Below, piece after piece: positions 8,981 through 17,215 of a stretch of 64,000 nucleotides of DNA. Every line of letters starts with the position of its first letter. The stretch's first letter is position 1. The stretch covers positions 45,814 through 109,813 of the forward strand of contig JAIRVB010000046.1 in NCBI GenBank assembly GCA_031254105.1, read 5' to 3'. The notes beneath the pieces are model-generated. The model saw only the letters and a list, made by a program, of their open reading frames with translations. It did no database searches and was not told where the DNA came from. The position numbers and the translations under genes are program-made. The stretch comes from Chitinispirillales bacterium. Its GTDB lineage: Bacteria; Fibrobacterota; Chitinivibrionia; Chitinivibrionales; Chitinispirillaceae.

Positions 8981-10431
8981 TTTGTTAAAATTATTTCCGG
9001 AATTTGTATTACTTTTCTTTTTTCTTTATCAAATAAAACAGTTTGTGTTTTCTCTGTATTCACGGCATATTTAAAGTCTTTTACAACACTTATATAACCG
9101 AATAATTCCGGCAACCCTTTTGAAATTCCACCTTGATTATTAACAATATCTAAAATAGTGGCTTGTGATGTTTCTTTCAAAACATTTTTTATCCGTTTAC
9201 GAAGTTCATTTTTATCAATTGTCGAAGAGTTGAAAACTTTACTCAAGTTTATAAAATCATCAATACTTGCTGTTGCTGCTTCCGGTCTGCTTTTATAATC
9301 AACCTCTTCCGATTGTTCAAAAGTCAATTTGCGCTCAAATGAGATATTAATATCAAGGTTGGTTTCGAGAGCAAATGAAATATCCGGTTTCTTTTTGCTT
9401 TTGTTTGTCTCAATAAGCAAGTTTTTAATTTCTTGAATAATATTTTTTGTAACTTCTGTTTTTGAAACTTCATTTTCACGAATAATACGGCTCAATTTTT
9501 CAGCCATTTTGCCGTTAGTACGATACACTTTTTTTCCCGAATCATACAAATGCTGTTTCATGTTTTTCAGAAAAGAATCGCTTGTGTTAATTTGCTTACC
9601 TTCGAGTGCTTGATACAATTCCTCAACCAAACCTTCCCACTCTTTCTGTAAATCGAGAGAACGTAAAAATTCCCAAAAAGCATAAAAACTTTTTCCCTGC
9701 GAACTTTCTTTCAATTCGTCCAAAGCGTCAAAAGTATATTGTAAAATATGACTTTTTTTAAGTGAGATATCAGTTTGTTTTTGATAAATTTCTCTAATGA
9801 TAACTTTGAAATTATTATCTACTTCCTTAAAATCAGAAAGTAATTCTTTGGCTAATTTGTTTAGTTGATTAAATCGCGGCACAATCTCGTATTCTTCAAA
9901 CACCTTCACATCCTCGCCCATCCTTAAACGCTCAATTTGCCGCTCAATTTCAGATTTTTTATCTTCAAGTAAGTGCAGGCGTTTTTCTCTGTTTTCGTTG
10001 GTAAATTCAACCAATTCTTTCAATTGACTGAAAAGTGTTTTGAACTTAGATTCTGTGCCTATATATTCTTCTTTTTTCAAATTCAACAGCCAATCAAGCG
10101 TTTTACTTGAATGAGAGGAAAGTTCGTAAAATATTTCACCTGTTTCGTTTTGATAATTAGTTAGAAAACCCTTGTTTGCCCATTGTTGAATATATTTTTT
10201 TGCTTTAATCTCATATGTGTCTGAAGGTGAAATTTCATTTTCTTCATCGGCTTCAATACCTTGCCGTTCCAAAAAGTCAGTCAATTTATTGTGGATATTC
10301 TCAGAAGACACAACTGATTGCCGGATAAATATTTCAGCAAAAAACAGAATAATAAAATCCCTGTTTTTTGTTTTCAACAACGAAACACTCGGCGAATTGC
10401 TTAATATGTCTATTAGTTTCGAGTTATCCAT
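8977..10431 (-). CDS. jetA: Wadjet system protein JetA (DUF3375, MukF-like kleisin)
   Basis: 484 residues, first gene of the operon. The N-terminal winged-helix-like segment (SLLKTKNRDFIILFFAEIF), the coiled-coil middle (residues ~140-220, including EDKKSEIERQIERLRMGEDV) and the C-terminal winged helix are as expected for DUF3375/JetA kleisins. These clamp the SMC heads. The gene order DUF3375, DUF4194, SMC, DUF3322-DUF2220 defines type I Wadjet. No strong Shine-Dalgarno is seen before the ATG at 10431, which is common in AT-rich operons. Confidence 0.9.
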   Translation of the reverse strand: MDNSKLIDILSNSPSVSLLKTKNRDFIILFFAEIFIRQSVVSSENIHNKLTDFLERQGIEADEENEISPSDTYEIKAKKYIQQWANKGFLTNYQNETGEIFYELSSHSSKTLDWLLNLKKEEYIGTESKFKTLFSQLKELVEFTNENREKRLHLLEDKKSEIERQIERLRMGEDVKVFEEYEIVPRFNQLNKLAKELLSDFKEVDNNFKVIIREIYQKQTDISLKKSHILQYTFDALDELKESSQGKSFYAFWEFLRSLDLQKEWEGLVEELYQALEGKQINTSDSFLKNMKQHLYDSGKKVYRTNGKMAEKLSRIIRENEVSKTEVTKNIIQEIKNLLIETNKSKKKPDISFALETNLDINISFERKLTFEQSEEVDYKSRPEAATASIDDFINLSKVFNSSTIDKNELRKRIKNVLKETSQATILDIVNNQGGISKGLPELFGYISVVKDFKYAVNTEKTQTVLFDKEKRKVIQIPEIILTK

Positions 10432-10474
10432 ATTTAATGAGAATTGAGCGTTGGAATATGTTCTTCTCCAATCA

Positions 10475-10494
10475 AAAAAACCTTACTGGTTTTT
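10475..10494 (-). terminator. Weak terminator-like hairpin upstream of jetA
   Basis: On the minus strand AAAAACC pairs with GGTTTTT around a 5 nt loop and is followed by two further T residues. It would limit read-through from upstream into the Wadjet operon. The stem is mostly A-T, so the call is weak. The rest of the 10432-10775 gap is AT-rich with no gene. Confidence 0.3.
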
Positions 10495-10775
10495 CCACCG
10501 GAATAAATTAGTCTATAAAATACTATTTTCTTAATAATAATGGAATATCGTTTTATCAGAAACTTCATTATTTTCAAAACTGGCCGCGGATATAAAATTT
10601 TTATTATTATAGTTAATGTTTTATTCGATACTTAATATATCATTATAATAATGCAAGCAGTAATTTCATAATATTTCTTAACTAATTTAGCCTGTTTTTC
10701 ACATAACGTTCAAGCGGCAAGTCAGTGGCGGTTTATTTCTCGCCTACTCAGATCTATTGGATAGTTTTTTATAAT

Positions 10776-11180
10776 TTAAGCAGCTGCCGTTTTATAATTC
10801 TCGATTTTATTTTGCTTTTTGTTCGTATCAACAAGAGATTCTTTTCCAAATGTCATATCGGAAAAAATTTCATCTATTTCTTCTTCATATCTTGGCGGCA
10901 CGTAATGCAAATTTAAATCATCAAAAAACGCCAACGTGTTCTCTGTAAATTCCAATCCGGCATATTTCGCCAACTTTTCCAAGTCATGGACTTTATATTT
11001 TTTATCAACTTCCGGTGTAGTATCAAAAACGGAAAAAATATATGCTTTGAGCGCTTTTTCTATTGCTTAATGACAATTAAAAGTCGCTCCGATAAATCTA
11101 TTTTTATCTAACAGAACCGTTCCATCAACAAAATCCCTTTCAGACAGAGAGAGCCATCTTTCAGCACGCTTGATGTTCAT
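10776..11180 (-). pseudogene. HEPN-domain protein gene interrupted by a single in-frame stop
   Basis: Starting at the ATG at 11180 the minus strand encodes MNIKRAERWLSLSERDF, later GATFNCH, then TAA at 11069-11067. The same frame continues as AIEKALKAYIFSVFD, then HDLEKLAKYAG, VPPRYEEE and the stop at 10776. Without the stop this is a ~134-residue HEPN protein, whose family core normally reads CHQAIEKALKAY. A CAA-to-TAA change at Gln38 explains the break. HEPN proteins of this size are usually RNase toxins or paired with a minimal nucleotidyltransferase. No such partner is readable upstream (11181-11587). Confidence 0.75.
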
Positions 11181-11384
11181 TCCGTATCTTCCCTTCAGGG
11201 ACAAAAAATGTTATTCGTAGAATATAACTAATAAAATAACTTCATGTTTAGCATTTCAGGTAAATTTTCTTTAATGGCAGGGTAACGTTCCGGGTATCGA
11301 AAAAACCATTAACCTTAGGTTACATTTTTATTTGACGCAGCGCGATCAAAAGACATAATAATTCCTTTTATTTCTGCGTTATGA

Positions 11385-11397
11385 AATGATTATCATT
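11385..11397. promoter_or_regulatory. Fur-box-like palindrome
   Basis: AATGAT-T-ATCATT is a perfect 6-1-6 palindrome of the type bound by Fur-family regulators. It lies in the 11181-11587 gap between the broken HEPN gene and the end of the PhoH-like gene, with no gene start nearby. Its role is doubtful. The rest of the gap shows no gene I can support. Confidence 0.2.
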
Positions 11398-11587
11398 CCC
11401 TGATCGTTTTTAAAATTATTTTAAGCATACAGATACGCACTTGTATATCTATTCCTACGTATATACAACTGGCACCACAGAATACGCATATTATACAAGA
11501 GGAAAGCTTAATTATGTTTTTAATGCAAAAGGATCAATTCTCTATAGGAACATTGAATGGCAAGAATATTATTTGCGCGCGTTTCCC

Positions 11588-12907
11588 TCAAAGCAGATTA
11601 GCGGCCAACTCCGAAAGCCTCGACCTCTCCCCTTTAGAAAGCGTCACATGCGCGGAAACTTCCTGATCACGGAACTTTTCCACAACATAGGAAAGTCCGT
11701 TGCTTGAGGAATCTATGTAAGGATTATCAATCTGATACGGATCGCCTGTCACCACAATTTTTGTCCCATCGCCTACGCGCGTAATGATGGTTTTGATCTC
11801 GTGGGGAGTAAGATTTTGCGCTTCGTCAATAATCAGAAACTGATTGTGGATGGAACGTCCGCGAATGTATGTTAAAGGTTCTATTATAAGAATACCCATA
11901 TCCATCAACTCACGGAAACCTCTTGTGTGGCGCCCTGAGTTTCTGTCTTTGCGCATAAGAAGTTCTACATTATCAACAATAGGATACATCCATGGCGTGA
12001 GTTTTTCCTCTACTGTTCCCGGCAGAAATCCGATATCTTTACCCATTGGCAATGTCGGCCTCGAAACAAGTATACGTGAGTAGACATTTTCATCAACAGT
12101 TTTAAAAAGGCTTGCGGCTACAGCCAGAAGCGTCTTGCCAGTTCCCGCTTTACCTACAAGAGTTACAAGCTGAATATTGTCATTTAGCAGCGCGTCCATA
12201 GAAAAAAGCTGCTCGTTGTTGCGGGGCTTTAAACGCCAGGCGCCTTCTCTTGACTCCGAAACAAGTCTCACTATACCGTTTTTTTGGGCGTCAAATCTGC
12301 CGTAAGCGCTGCGCTGCTGGTTATTCTCATCTGTCAGAGTAATGTATTGGTGAGGATGAAGCCTCTCTTTTACCGCGCAAAAGCCTTGCTCTTTAAAAGT
12401 TGTCACTAAGCTTGATGAAACTGCAAGTTCCCTGAAACCGGAATAAAGTTCTTCAATGTCTACCTTATCGGATTCGTAATCCTGCGCCTCTATGCCCAAA
12501 GCATCCGCTTTGATACGGCGGCTTACATCTTTTGTAACATAAACAGCGGGAGTATTAGGAGTTGATTCCTTAATATCCAAAGCGACAGCAAGCAGATGGC
12601 TGTCCTTGCGGTTCATATCACGCAGACCCTCCGGCAGACGGTTATAGGCGCTGGCGCGGCCTGTCTTTACAAAAAGAATACCGCCTCCAGGCAGCTCTAC
12701 CCCGGAAGAGAGACTGTTTACTTTACGCAACTCATCCAGAAAACGTGACGCTTGACGGGCGCTGCGCCCGATCTCATTTATCTCTTTTTTAAAATGGTCT
12801 ATATCCTCAATAACAGTAATAGGGATAAACACATTGTTCTCCCCAAACTTAAATATCGCCTGAGCGTCATAAAGAAGTACCGAGGTATCTAATATATAGT
12901 TTTTCAT
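11588..12907 (-). CDS. PIN domain-PhoH family ATPase (YlaK-like)
   Basis: 439 residues in two parts. Residues ~1-150 form a PIN nuclease domain (ILDTSVLLYD with the first acidic residue, then the DSHLLAVALD acidic cluster). From ~230 on there is a PhoH ATPase with Walker A GKAGTGKT near 251-258, Walker B FLIIDEAQN and the VVTGDPYQID motif. PIN-PhoH proteins are thought to be RNA-acting ATPase/nucleases. The exact substrate in this lineage is unknown. The protein is full length for the family and monocistronic. A Fur-box-like site lies 45 bp upstream of its start. Confidence 0.88.
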   Translation of the reverse strand: MKNYILDTSVLLYDAQAIFKFGENNVFIPITVIEDIDHFKKEINEIGRSARQASRFLDELRKVNSLSSGVELPGGGILFVKTGRASAYNRLPEGLRDMNRKDSHLLAVALDIKESTPNTPAVYVTKDVSRRIKADALGIEAQDYESDKVDIEELYSGFRELAVSSSLVTTFKEQGFCAVKERLHPHQYITLTDENNQQRSAYGRFDAQKNGIVRLVSESREGAWRLKPRNNEQLFSMDALLNDNIQLVTLVGKAGTGKTLLAVAASLFKTVDENVYSRILVSRPTLPMGKDIGFLPGTVEEKLTPWMYPIVDNVELLMRKDRNSGRHTRGFRELMDMGILIIEPLTYIRGRSIHNQFLIIDEAQNLTPHEIKTIITRVGDGTKIVVTGDPYQIDNPYIDSSSNGLSYVVEKFRDQEVSAHVTLSKGERSRLSELAANLL

Positions 12908-12951
12908 TTTTTTAGGTAGTGATTATAGAGACACAAGTTTCATCTTTTTTG

Positions 12952-12969
12952 ATAACGATTATCATTACA
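12952..12969. promoter_or_regulatory. Candidate Fur box upstream of the PIN-PhoH gene
   Basis: The 18 bases from GATAACGAT to ATCATTAC match the classical 19 bp Fur consensus at about 15 positions by eye. The site lies in the 205 bp gap between the PIN-PhoH start and the end of the radical SAM gene, where a promoter for the former is expected. The iron link is inferred only from the motif. The neighbouring 12978-13002 stretch (GTCATCCCCGTGAAGGCGGG) resembles a common dispersed bacterial repeat. Confidence 0.3.
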
Positions 12970-13112
12970 TATGAACCCGTCATCCCCGTGAAGGCGGGAA
13001 GATACATTCCCGTACAATCAAATAATTTTCAAATGGTTCAACTATAATCTCTCTTTTTGTTAATGTAAATATAATTTCACCCGCTGCCGTCCACAATTTG
13101 AATTCAAAATTA

Positions 13113-14123
13113 TCAACCAAAAACGCCGCTGATGCCCGCTCCACAACTTTTGCACCTGCCTGACTCAAGACCTAAAATATCAGTTCTATACCCTCTGCGG
13201 GCCATAACCGTTTTATGACACACCGGACAAACAGTATCGTGAGCCAAATCCACATTTCCCGCATATACAAATGACAATCCGGCCTCACGTCCGATTCTCA
13301 CAGCTTTCTCTACAGAAGCCGTTTCGGAAGCTGTTCTGCCGGCAAATTTGTACTGAGGAAAAAATCTTGACACATGCCAGGGAACGTCTTTGCCGAGATC
13401 ATTTGCTATAAACGCCGCGATATCTCTAAGCTCCTCTCCGGAATCGTTCTCATCTGTAATAATAAGCGTCGTAACCTCAAGCCATATCCCTAATTCACGG
13501 ATAAGTCTCAAAGATTCCAAAACGGGTTTAAGAGAGGCGCCGCAGAGTTTTCTGTAATAATCATTCCTAAAAGATTTAAGATCAATGTTACACGCGTCAA
13601 GAAAGGGGCGGATCATCCTCAAAGCTTCAGGCGTCATATATCCATTTGACACAAATATTGTTTTAAGCCCTTTTTGTTTAGCGGTTTTTGCGGTATCAAG
13701 GCAATATTCAAAAAATATTGCAGGCTCTGTATATGTAAAGGATATGCTTTTGCACCCAAGCTCAAGAGCGCTTTCAACAATCTGTTCAGGCGTTGCTTTC
13801 TTGCCCCAATCTCTGTTTTTTCGCAACTCGGAAACTTGTGAGATACTCCAGTTTTGACAAAAGCCGCATTTGAAATTGCATCCTGCGGCAGCTACGGAAA
13901 AGCTGTAACTTTGCGGTAAAAAATGGTAGAGGGGTTTCTTTTCAATTGGGTCAGCCTGCTCCGCGATAACGCGGCCGTACGCGTATGTGTAAAGCGAACC
14001 GTTTTCATTCTTTCTTACCGAACAAACACCCGTGTTCCCTTTGTTAATGCGGCAGCGGTGATGGCAGAGTCCGCAGACAACCGCACCGTTTTCAATACTC
14101 TCCCACAGCAAAGCTTCTTTCAT
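13113..14123 (-). CDS. amrS: AmmeMemoRadiSam system radical SAM enzyme (AmrS-like)
   Basis: 336 residues. The N-terminal cysteines CGLCHHRC lead into the radical SAM motif CX3CX2C (Cys82, Cys86 and Cys89, GCNFKCGFCQNW). The TYTEPAIFFEY segment and the C-terminal zinc-like pair CPVCHKTVMAR and CKSCGAGI are typical of the AmmeMemoRadiSam family. The family acts with MEMO and AMMECR1 proteins in an incompletely defined modification pathway. Neither partner gene is adjacent here. Length and ending (SGVFG) suggest a complete protein, so a short frame overlapping its 3' end was not called as a gene. Confidence 0.88.
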   Translation of the reverse strand: MKEALLWESIENGAVVCGLCHHRCRINKGNTGVCSVRKNENGSLYTYAYGRVIAEQADPIEKKPLYHFLPQSYSFSVAAAGCNFKCGFCQNWSISQVSELRKNRDWGKKATPEQIVESALELGCKSISFTYTEPAIFFEYCLDTAKTAKQKGLKTIFVSNGYMTPEALRMIRPFLDACNIDLKSFRNDYYRKLCGASLKPVLESLRLIRELGIWLEVTTLIITDENDSGEELRDIAAFIANDLGKDVPWHVSRFFPQYKFAGRTASETASVEKAVRIGREAGLSFVYAGNVDLAHDTVCPVCHKTVMARRGYRTDILGLESGRCKSCGAGISGVFG

Positions 14124-14215
14124 ATGGTAGTCACCTCAAAACCGCATTAAACAGTTCCAGTTACATTATACAACGCGCCATAAAATGAGGCAATAATTCC
14201 AAATTTTTATCATGA

Positions 14216-14512
14216 TTTCTCCGCGCCCTGCAGGAGCGCCGTCACAGGCTGTCTCAATAATACTATGCTTTAACGTGGTGCGGGAACCATGCATAAAACT
14301 GCCATTCTCTCCACCGGTATGCTGTATGGATGTTAAGCTCAACGTCCCGCAAAGCACGCTTTCCTCGCTCGCTACCGCGCGGCCCCGTGTTGAAACATGG
14401 GGCTTTAAAGACAGCTTAGCGGCTGTGCGTTCTTCCAGAGCGTTAAAAGGAGCGTCAATTGTCCGATAGTATAAAGTCATAGTGGACAATTTGGGATAAT
14501 ATGGTTAGGAGA
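14216..14512. repeat. Dispersed intergenic repeat, copy A (longest)
   Basis: A ~295 bp non-coding block occupying most of the gap between the AmrS-like and ferredoxin genes. It shares ordered blocks with copies at 21500-21728 and 42608-42858 (inverted). These are a GC-rich leader, TATGCTTTAACGTGGTG, GGGAACCAT, GTGTTGAAAC, GGCTTTAAAGAC, TTCCAGAGCG, and an end block CAATTGTCC through GGACAATTTGGGATAAT. The first TTTAACGTGG can pair with the later CCGTGTTGAAA, allowing one bulge and G-T pairs. The end block holds a CAATTGTCC/GGACAATTG hairpin. Short frames across it are not conserved between copies. Confidence 0.75.
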
Positions 14513-14584
14513 TATATGTTTTCCAATCTTGATTGTTACAGAATGCATACCGCAAATCAACACGTTTAGTTTTGCGCGCGCAAA

Positions 14585-14791
14585 TCATTCAAACTGTTTC
14601 AGGTTAACAACCTTAATCGCCGAGCGCGGACAAAACTGAACCGCAAGACTGCACTCATCTTCTAAGGAAAAAGGGACGCAAAAAACCTTAGTAACCGCCT
14701 TACCGCTGGGTGACTGTCCAAAAAGCTCCGGACTAAAACTCACACACATTCCGCAGCCGCAGCATAGATTTTCCTCAATCTTAACTCTCAT
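14585..14791 (-). CDS. Ferredoxin, single [4Fe-4S] type
   Basis: 68 residues from the ATG at 14791, which has a GGAGG Shine-Dalgarno nine to ten bases upstream. A longer frame starting at 14884 is unlikely. The cluster ligands are C-x2-C-x2-C (LCCGCGMC, residues ~10-16) and a distal cysteine in QFCP near the end, as in small monocluster ferredoxins. It is a cytoplasmic low-potential electron carrier. The redox partner is unknown, though the radical SAM gene nearby is the kind of enzyme that needs such a donor. It is divergent from enolase. Confidence 0.85.
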   Translation of the reverse strand: MRVKIEENLCCGCGMCVSFSPELFGQSPSGKAVTKVFCVPFSLEDECSLAVQFCPRSAIKVVNLKQFE

Positions 14792-15024
14792 TTCTACCGC
14801 CTCCATTGATAAACCAGAGAACGAACATATGAAATATCCGTTGTACGGGCGAATCTGTGTGTCCGCCCTGATCCACGCACCCAACTATTCTTTTATTAAG
14901 ATAAAGAGCTCGCAAGACACAGGCCAACATTGGCAGGCCAATATAGGCATACTTTTTGATGCTAAAAAGCGGGCGAACGAAGTCAGCCCTGACGGCCAAA
15001 CCCCAACTAAGGAGAAAACAAGAT

Positions 15025-16293
15025 ATGGCGGTAATCAAGCATGTACATGGAAGAGAGATTCTGGATTCGAGAGGCAACCCGACTGTGGAGGCTGAACTTA
15101 CGCTTGATAACGGGATAACCGTTAGAGCCGCGGTTCCTTCCGGAGCCTCAACCGGCAGCCGCGAAGTTGTGGAACTGCGCGATGGAGATGTAAAACGCTA
15201 CGGAGGGAAAGGCGTCGCAAAGGCCGCTCAAAACATTGACAAAGAAATATCACCCGCCATAGCGGGCAAAGACCCGGCAGCGCAAAAAGAGATCGATGAA
15301 CTCATGTGCAATCTTGACGGCACGGAAAACAAAAGCCGCCTCGGCGCAAACGCAATCCTCGCTGTTTCTATGGCTATCGCCAAAGCCGCCGCGCAAGACA
15401 GCGGCAGTCCGCTTTTTTTATATCTTTCGCAGAACAGATACATGCCCTTCCCTGTCCCGTTTTTTAACATCCTCAACGGCGGAGCGCATGCCAATACTAA
15501 CGTTGATATTCAGGAATTCATGATCGCGCCCGCAGGCGCTCAAAGCTTTCCTGAGGCGCTTCGCTGCGGAGCGGAAGTTTATCACGCTCTGCAAACTATT
15601 CTGAAAAAAGAGAATTTGTCAACAGGCGCGGGTGATGAGGGAGGCTTTGCTCCGGATCTTCCGTCAAATGAATCCGCGCTTGAGTTCATCATGAAAGCGA
15701 TTGAAAAAGCGGGCTATACTCCAGGCAGGGATGTAGCGCTCGCCATGGACGCGGCAGCTACCGAATTTCGCGAAAACGGAGAATACTTTTTACGCGCCGA
15801 CCAGAAAAAACTTTCCTCAAGCGCGATGATTGATTTTTATTCGCGAATCATTGACCGCTATCCCGTAATATCAATCGAAGATCCGCTGTCTGAAGATGAC
15901 TGGGACGGCTGGCAGCAGCTCACCAAACAACTTGGCAACAGAGTGCAGCTTGTCGGCGATGACCTCTTTGTTACAAATACAAAATATCTCAAAAAAGGAA
16001 TAGAACTGAAAGCCGCAAATTCAGTGCTAATAAAGCTCAACCAGATCGGCACTGTGAGCGAAACTATGGAAACAGTAAAAATGGCTCTTGACGCAGGCTA
16101 CACATGCATGTTCTCCCACCGCAGCGGAGAAACCGAAGATACATTCTTAGCCGACATAGCCGTAGCCGCCGGAACGGGTCAGCTCAAAACCGGAGCGCCG
16201 GCGCGGTCCGAACGGGTTGCTAAATACAACCGTCTGCTGCGGATTTGGGAAGAGTGCGGAAGTAACGCGGTTTATTTTAATTTGAAAAGATAA
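15025..16293 (+). CDS. eno: Enolase (phosphopyruvate hydratase)
   Basis: 422 residues starting at [20 protein letters not shown], preceded by AAGGAG (15009-15014). It converts 2-phosphoglycerate to phosphoenolpyruvate in glycolysis. The signature regions are all present: [24 protein letters not shown], the metal-binding [13 protein letters not shown] and [19 protein letters not shown], and the catalytic [10 protein letters not shown]. The length is normal and there is no frameshift. It is monocistronic, with a long leader reaching back to the divergent ferredoxin gene. A GAGCCTG/CAGGCTC hairpin at 16302-16325 follows the stop but lacks a T run. Confidence 0.97.
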   Translation: MAVIKHVHGREILDSRGNPTVEAELTLDNGITVRAAVPSGASTGSREVVELRDGDVKRYGGKGVAKAAQNIDKEISPAIAGKDPAAQKEIDELMCNLDGTENKSRLGANAILAVSMAIAKAAAQDSGSPLFLYLSQNRYMPFPVPFFNILNGGAHANTNVDIQEFMIAPAGAQSFPEALRCGAEVYHALQTILKKENLSTGAGDEGGFAPDLPSNESALEFIMKAIEKAGYTPGRDVALAMDAAATEFRENGEYFLRADQKKLSSSAMIDFYSRIIDRYPVISIEDPLSEDDWDGWQQLTKQLGNRVQLVGDDLFVTNTKYLKKGIELKAANSVLIKLNQIGTVSETMETVKMALDAGYTCMFSHRSGETEDTFLADIAVAAGTGQLKTGAPARSERVAKYNRLLRIWEECGSNAVYFNLKR

Positions 16294-16301
16294 ACTTAGA
16301 T

Positions 16302-16325
16302 GAGCCTGTAAAACTTTGCAGGCTC
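16302..16325 (+). other. Hairpin after enolase, poor terminator
   Basis: GAGCCTG (16302-16308) pairs with CAGGCTC (16319-16325). No T tract follows, so it may be a processing or stability element instead of an intrinsic terminator. The remaining gap to 16628 is AT-rich and carries no gene I can support. Confidence 0.35.
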
Positions 16326-16628
16326 CGCTTCAATTCATTATCAAAGACTGCACAAAAACTGACAGCCATGCCGCATTCTAAAATGGTCAAATCCGGCATC
16401 TTTAAAGAGAGATAGATCCGCATAAAATTTGATGATCTATCTTTCACCAAATAAATCATCTTTTTTTACTTTTTATTTTACTTGATATTATGATAATTAC
16501 CGCAAAATTATTACCGCACTCAAACCGAATTCCTTATAGAGAAGATACTGCCGCCTGCGCACGGAAGTCATACATAAACACATATAACAGAACTTTCTGA
16601 CGCAAGGCGCAAAGTTTGGGAGGACATC

Positions 16629-16847
16629 ATGGGTGAGAAACTTAATTTAAAAGATATAGAACAATCTCTGAAAAATATGCATTTTCCGGCATCAAGAGAT
16701 GAACTTGTTCAGTCCGCAAGAGACGCGCATGTTCCGGAGAATATAGTAAACGCTATTTCGAACATTCCTGACAGGGAATACTCAAGTCCGCTTGACGCGG
16801 CAAAAACATTTATTTCAAATGAGTTCAAGGGGCGTTTCAATGTTTGA
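16629..16847 (+). CDS. Small DUF2795-like protein, first of a tandem pair
   Basis: 72 residues with the pattern LKNMHFPASRDELVQSARD through NIPDREYSSPLDAAK, which matches the DUF2795 type of small basic/acidic helical protein: a helix, a loop with PxxxxEL, and a closing DREYxSPxDA segment. The family has no settled function. It is preceded by GGGAGGACATC as a ribosome-binding site. The stop codon overlaps the start of the next gene (ATGTTTGA), and that gene is a clear paralogue, so this is a tandem duplication under coupled translation. Confidence 0.75.
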   Translation: MGEKLNLKDIEQSLKNMHFPASRDELVQSARDAHVPENIVNAISNIPDREYSSPLDAAKTFISNEFKGRFNV

Positions 16848-17076
16848 CAAATCTAATATTAAGGGAATAGAGCAATCTCTGCAAAATATGCGCTTTCCCG
16901 CAGCTAAAAACGATTTAATGCGGTTTGCGAGAGATGAGCGCGCTTCGCAAGCGGTTGTCAACGCGATTTCAAGTATTCCGGACAGAGAATACTCAAGTCC
17001 CCTTGACGCAGCGAAAGCTTACGCTTCAAGAGAAATCAAAGACCGGCCTATGGGACTTGATTCTTGTGATGATTGA
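16840..17076 (+). CDS. Small DUF2795-like protein, second of a tandem pair
   Basis: 78 residues from the ATG at 16840, which lies inside the last codons of the preceding paralogue. The core repeats the family pattern (IKGIEQSLQNMRFPAAKNDLM, then SSIPDREYSSPLDAAKAYA). It adds a C-terminal extension ending in SCDD. Since the upstream copy lies directly in front, translation probably depends on it. A strong terminator follows at 17103-17134. Function unknown; no enzymatic residues are apparent. Confidence 0.7.
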   Translation: MFDKSNIKGIEQSLQNMRFPAAKNDLMRFARDERASQAVVNAISSIPDREYSSPLDAAKAYASREIKDRPMGLDSCDD

Positions 17077-17102
17077 TAACAGGTAAAGATAAAAACAGAA
17101 CA

Positions 17103-17134
17103 GGACAGGCTGGATTTACCCAGTCTGTCCTTTT
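17103..17134 (+). terminator. Rho-independent terminator after the DUF2795-like pair
   Basis: GGACAGGCTGG (17103-17113) pairs with CCAGTCTGTCC (17120-17130) with one G-T pair, followed by TTTT. It closes the two-gene unit and faces the converging helicase gene. Confidence 0.75.
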
Positions 17135-17215
17135 GGGTTGAGTTACTTCGCGCTTTTTTATTTGGAGGTTTATGCTGTCCGGTTTTTCTCAGGAATTTCC
17201 GCAATTTAATGACAG

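Noticed and set aside
10700..10740. attC-like reading (GCTTGAACGTTATGTG on the minus strand) downstream of the HEPN remnant
   Set aside because: The required second core and paired arms are not convincing at this length, and no integrase gene is visible.
12980..13168. 62-codon frame overlapping the end of the AmmeMemoRadiSam enzyme gene
   Set aside because: It overlaps the AmrS-like coding end in another frame, runs through a repeat-like stretch and matches no family pattern. The AmrS-like protein already ends in the expected way.
14166..14489. 107-codon minus-strand frame inside repeat copy A
   Set aside because: The equivalent regions in copies B and C are not open in the same way. The conservation follows pairing and blocks, not codons.
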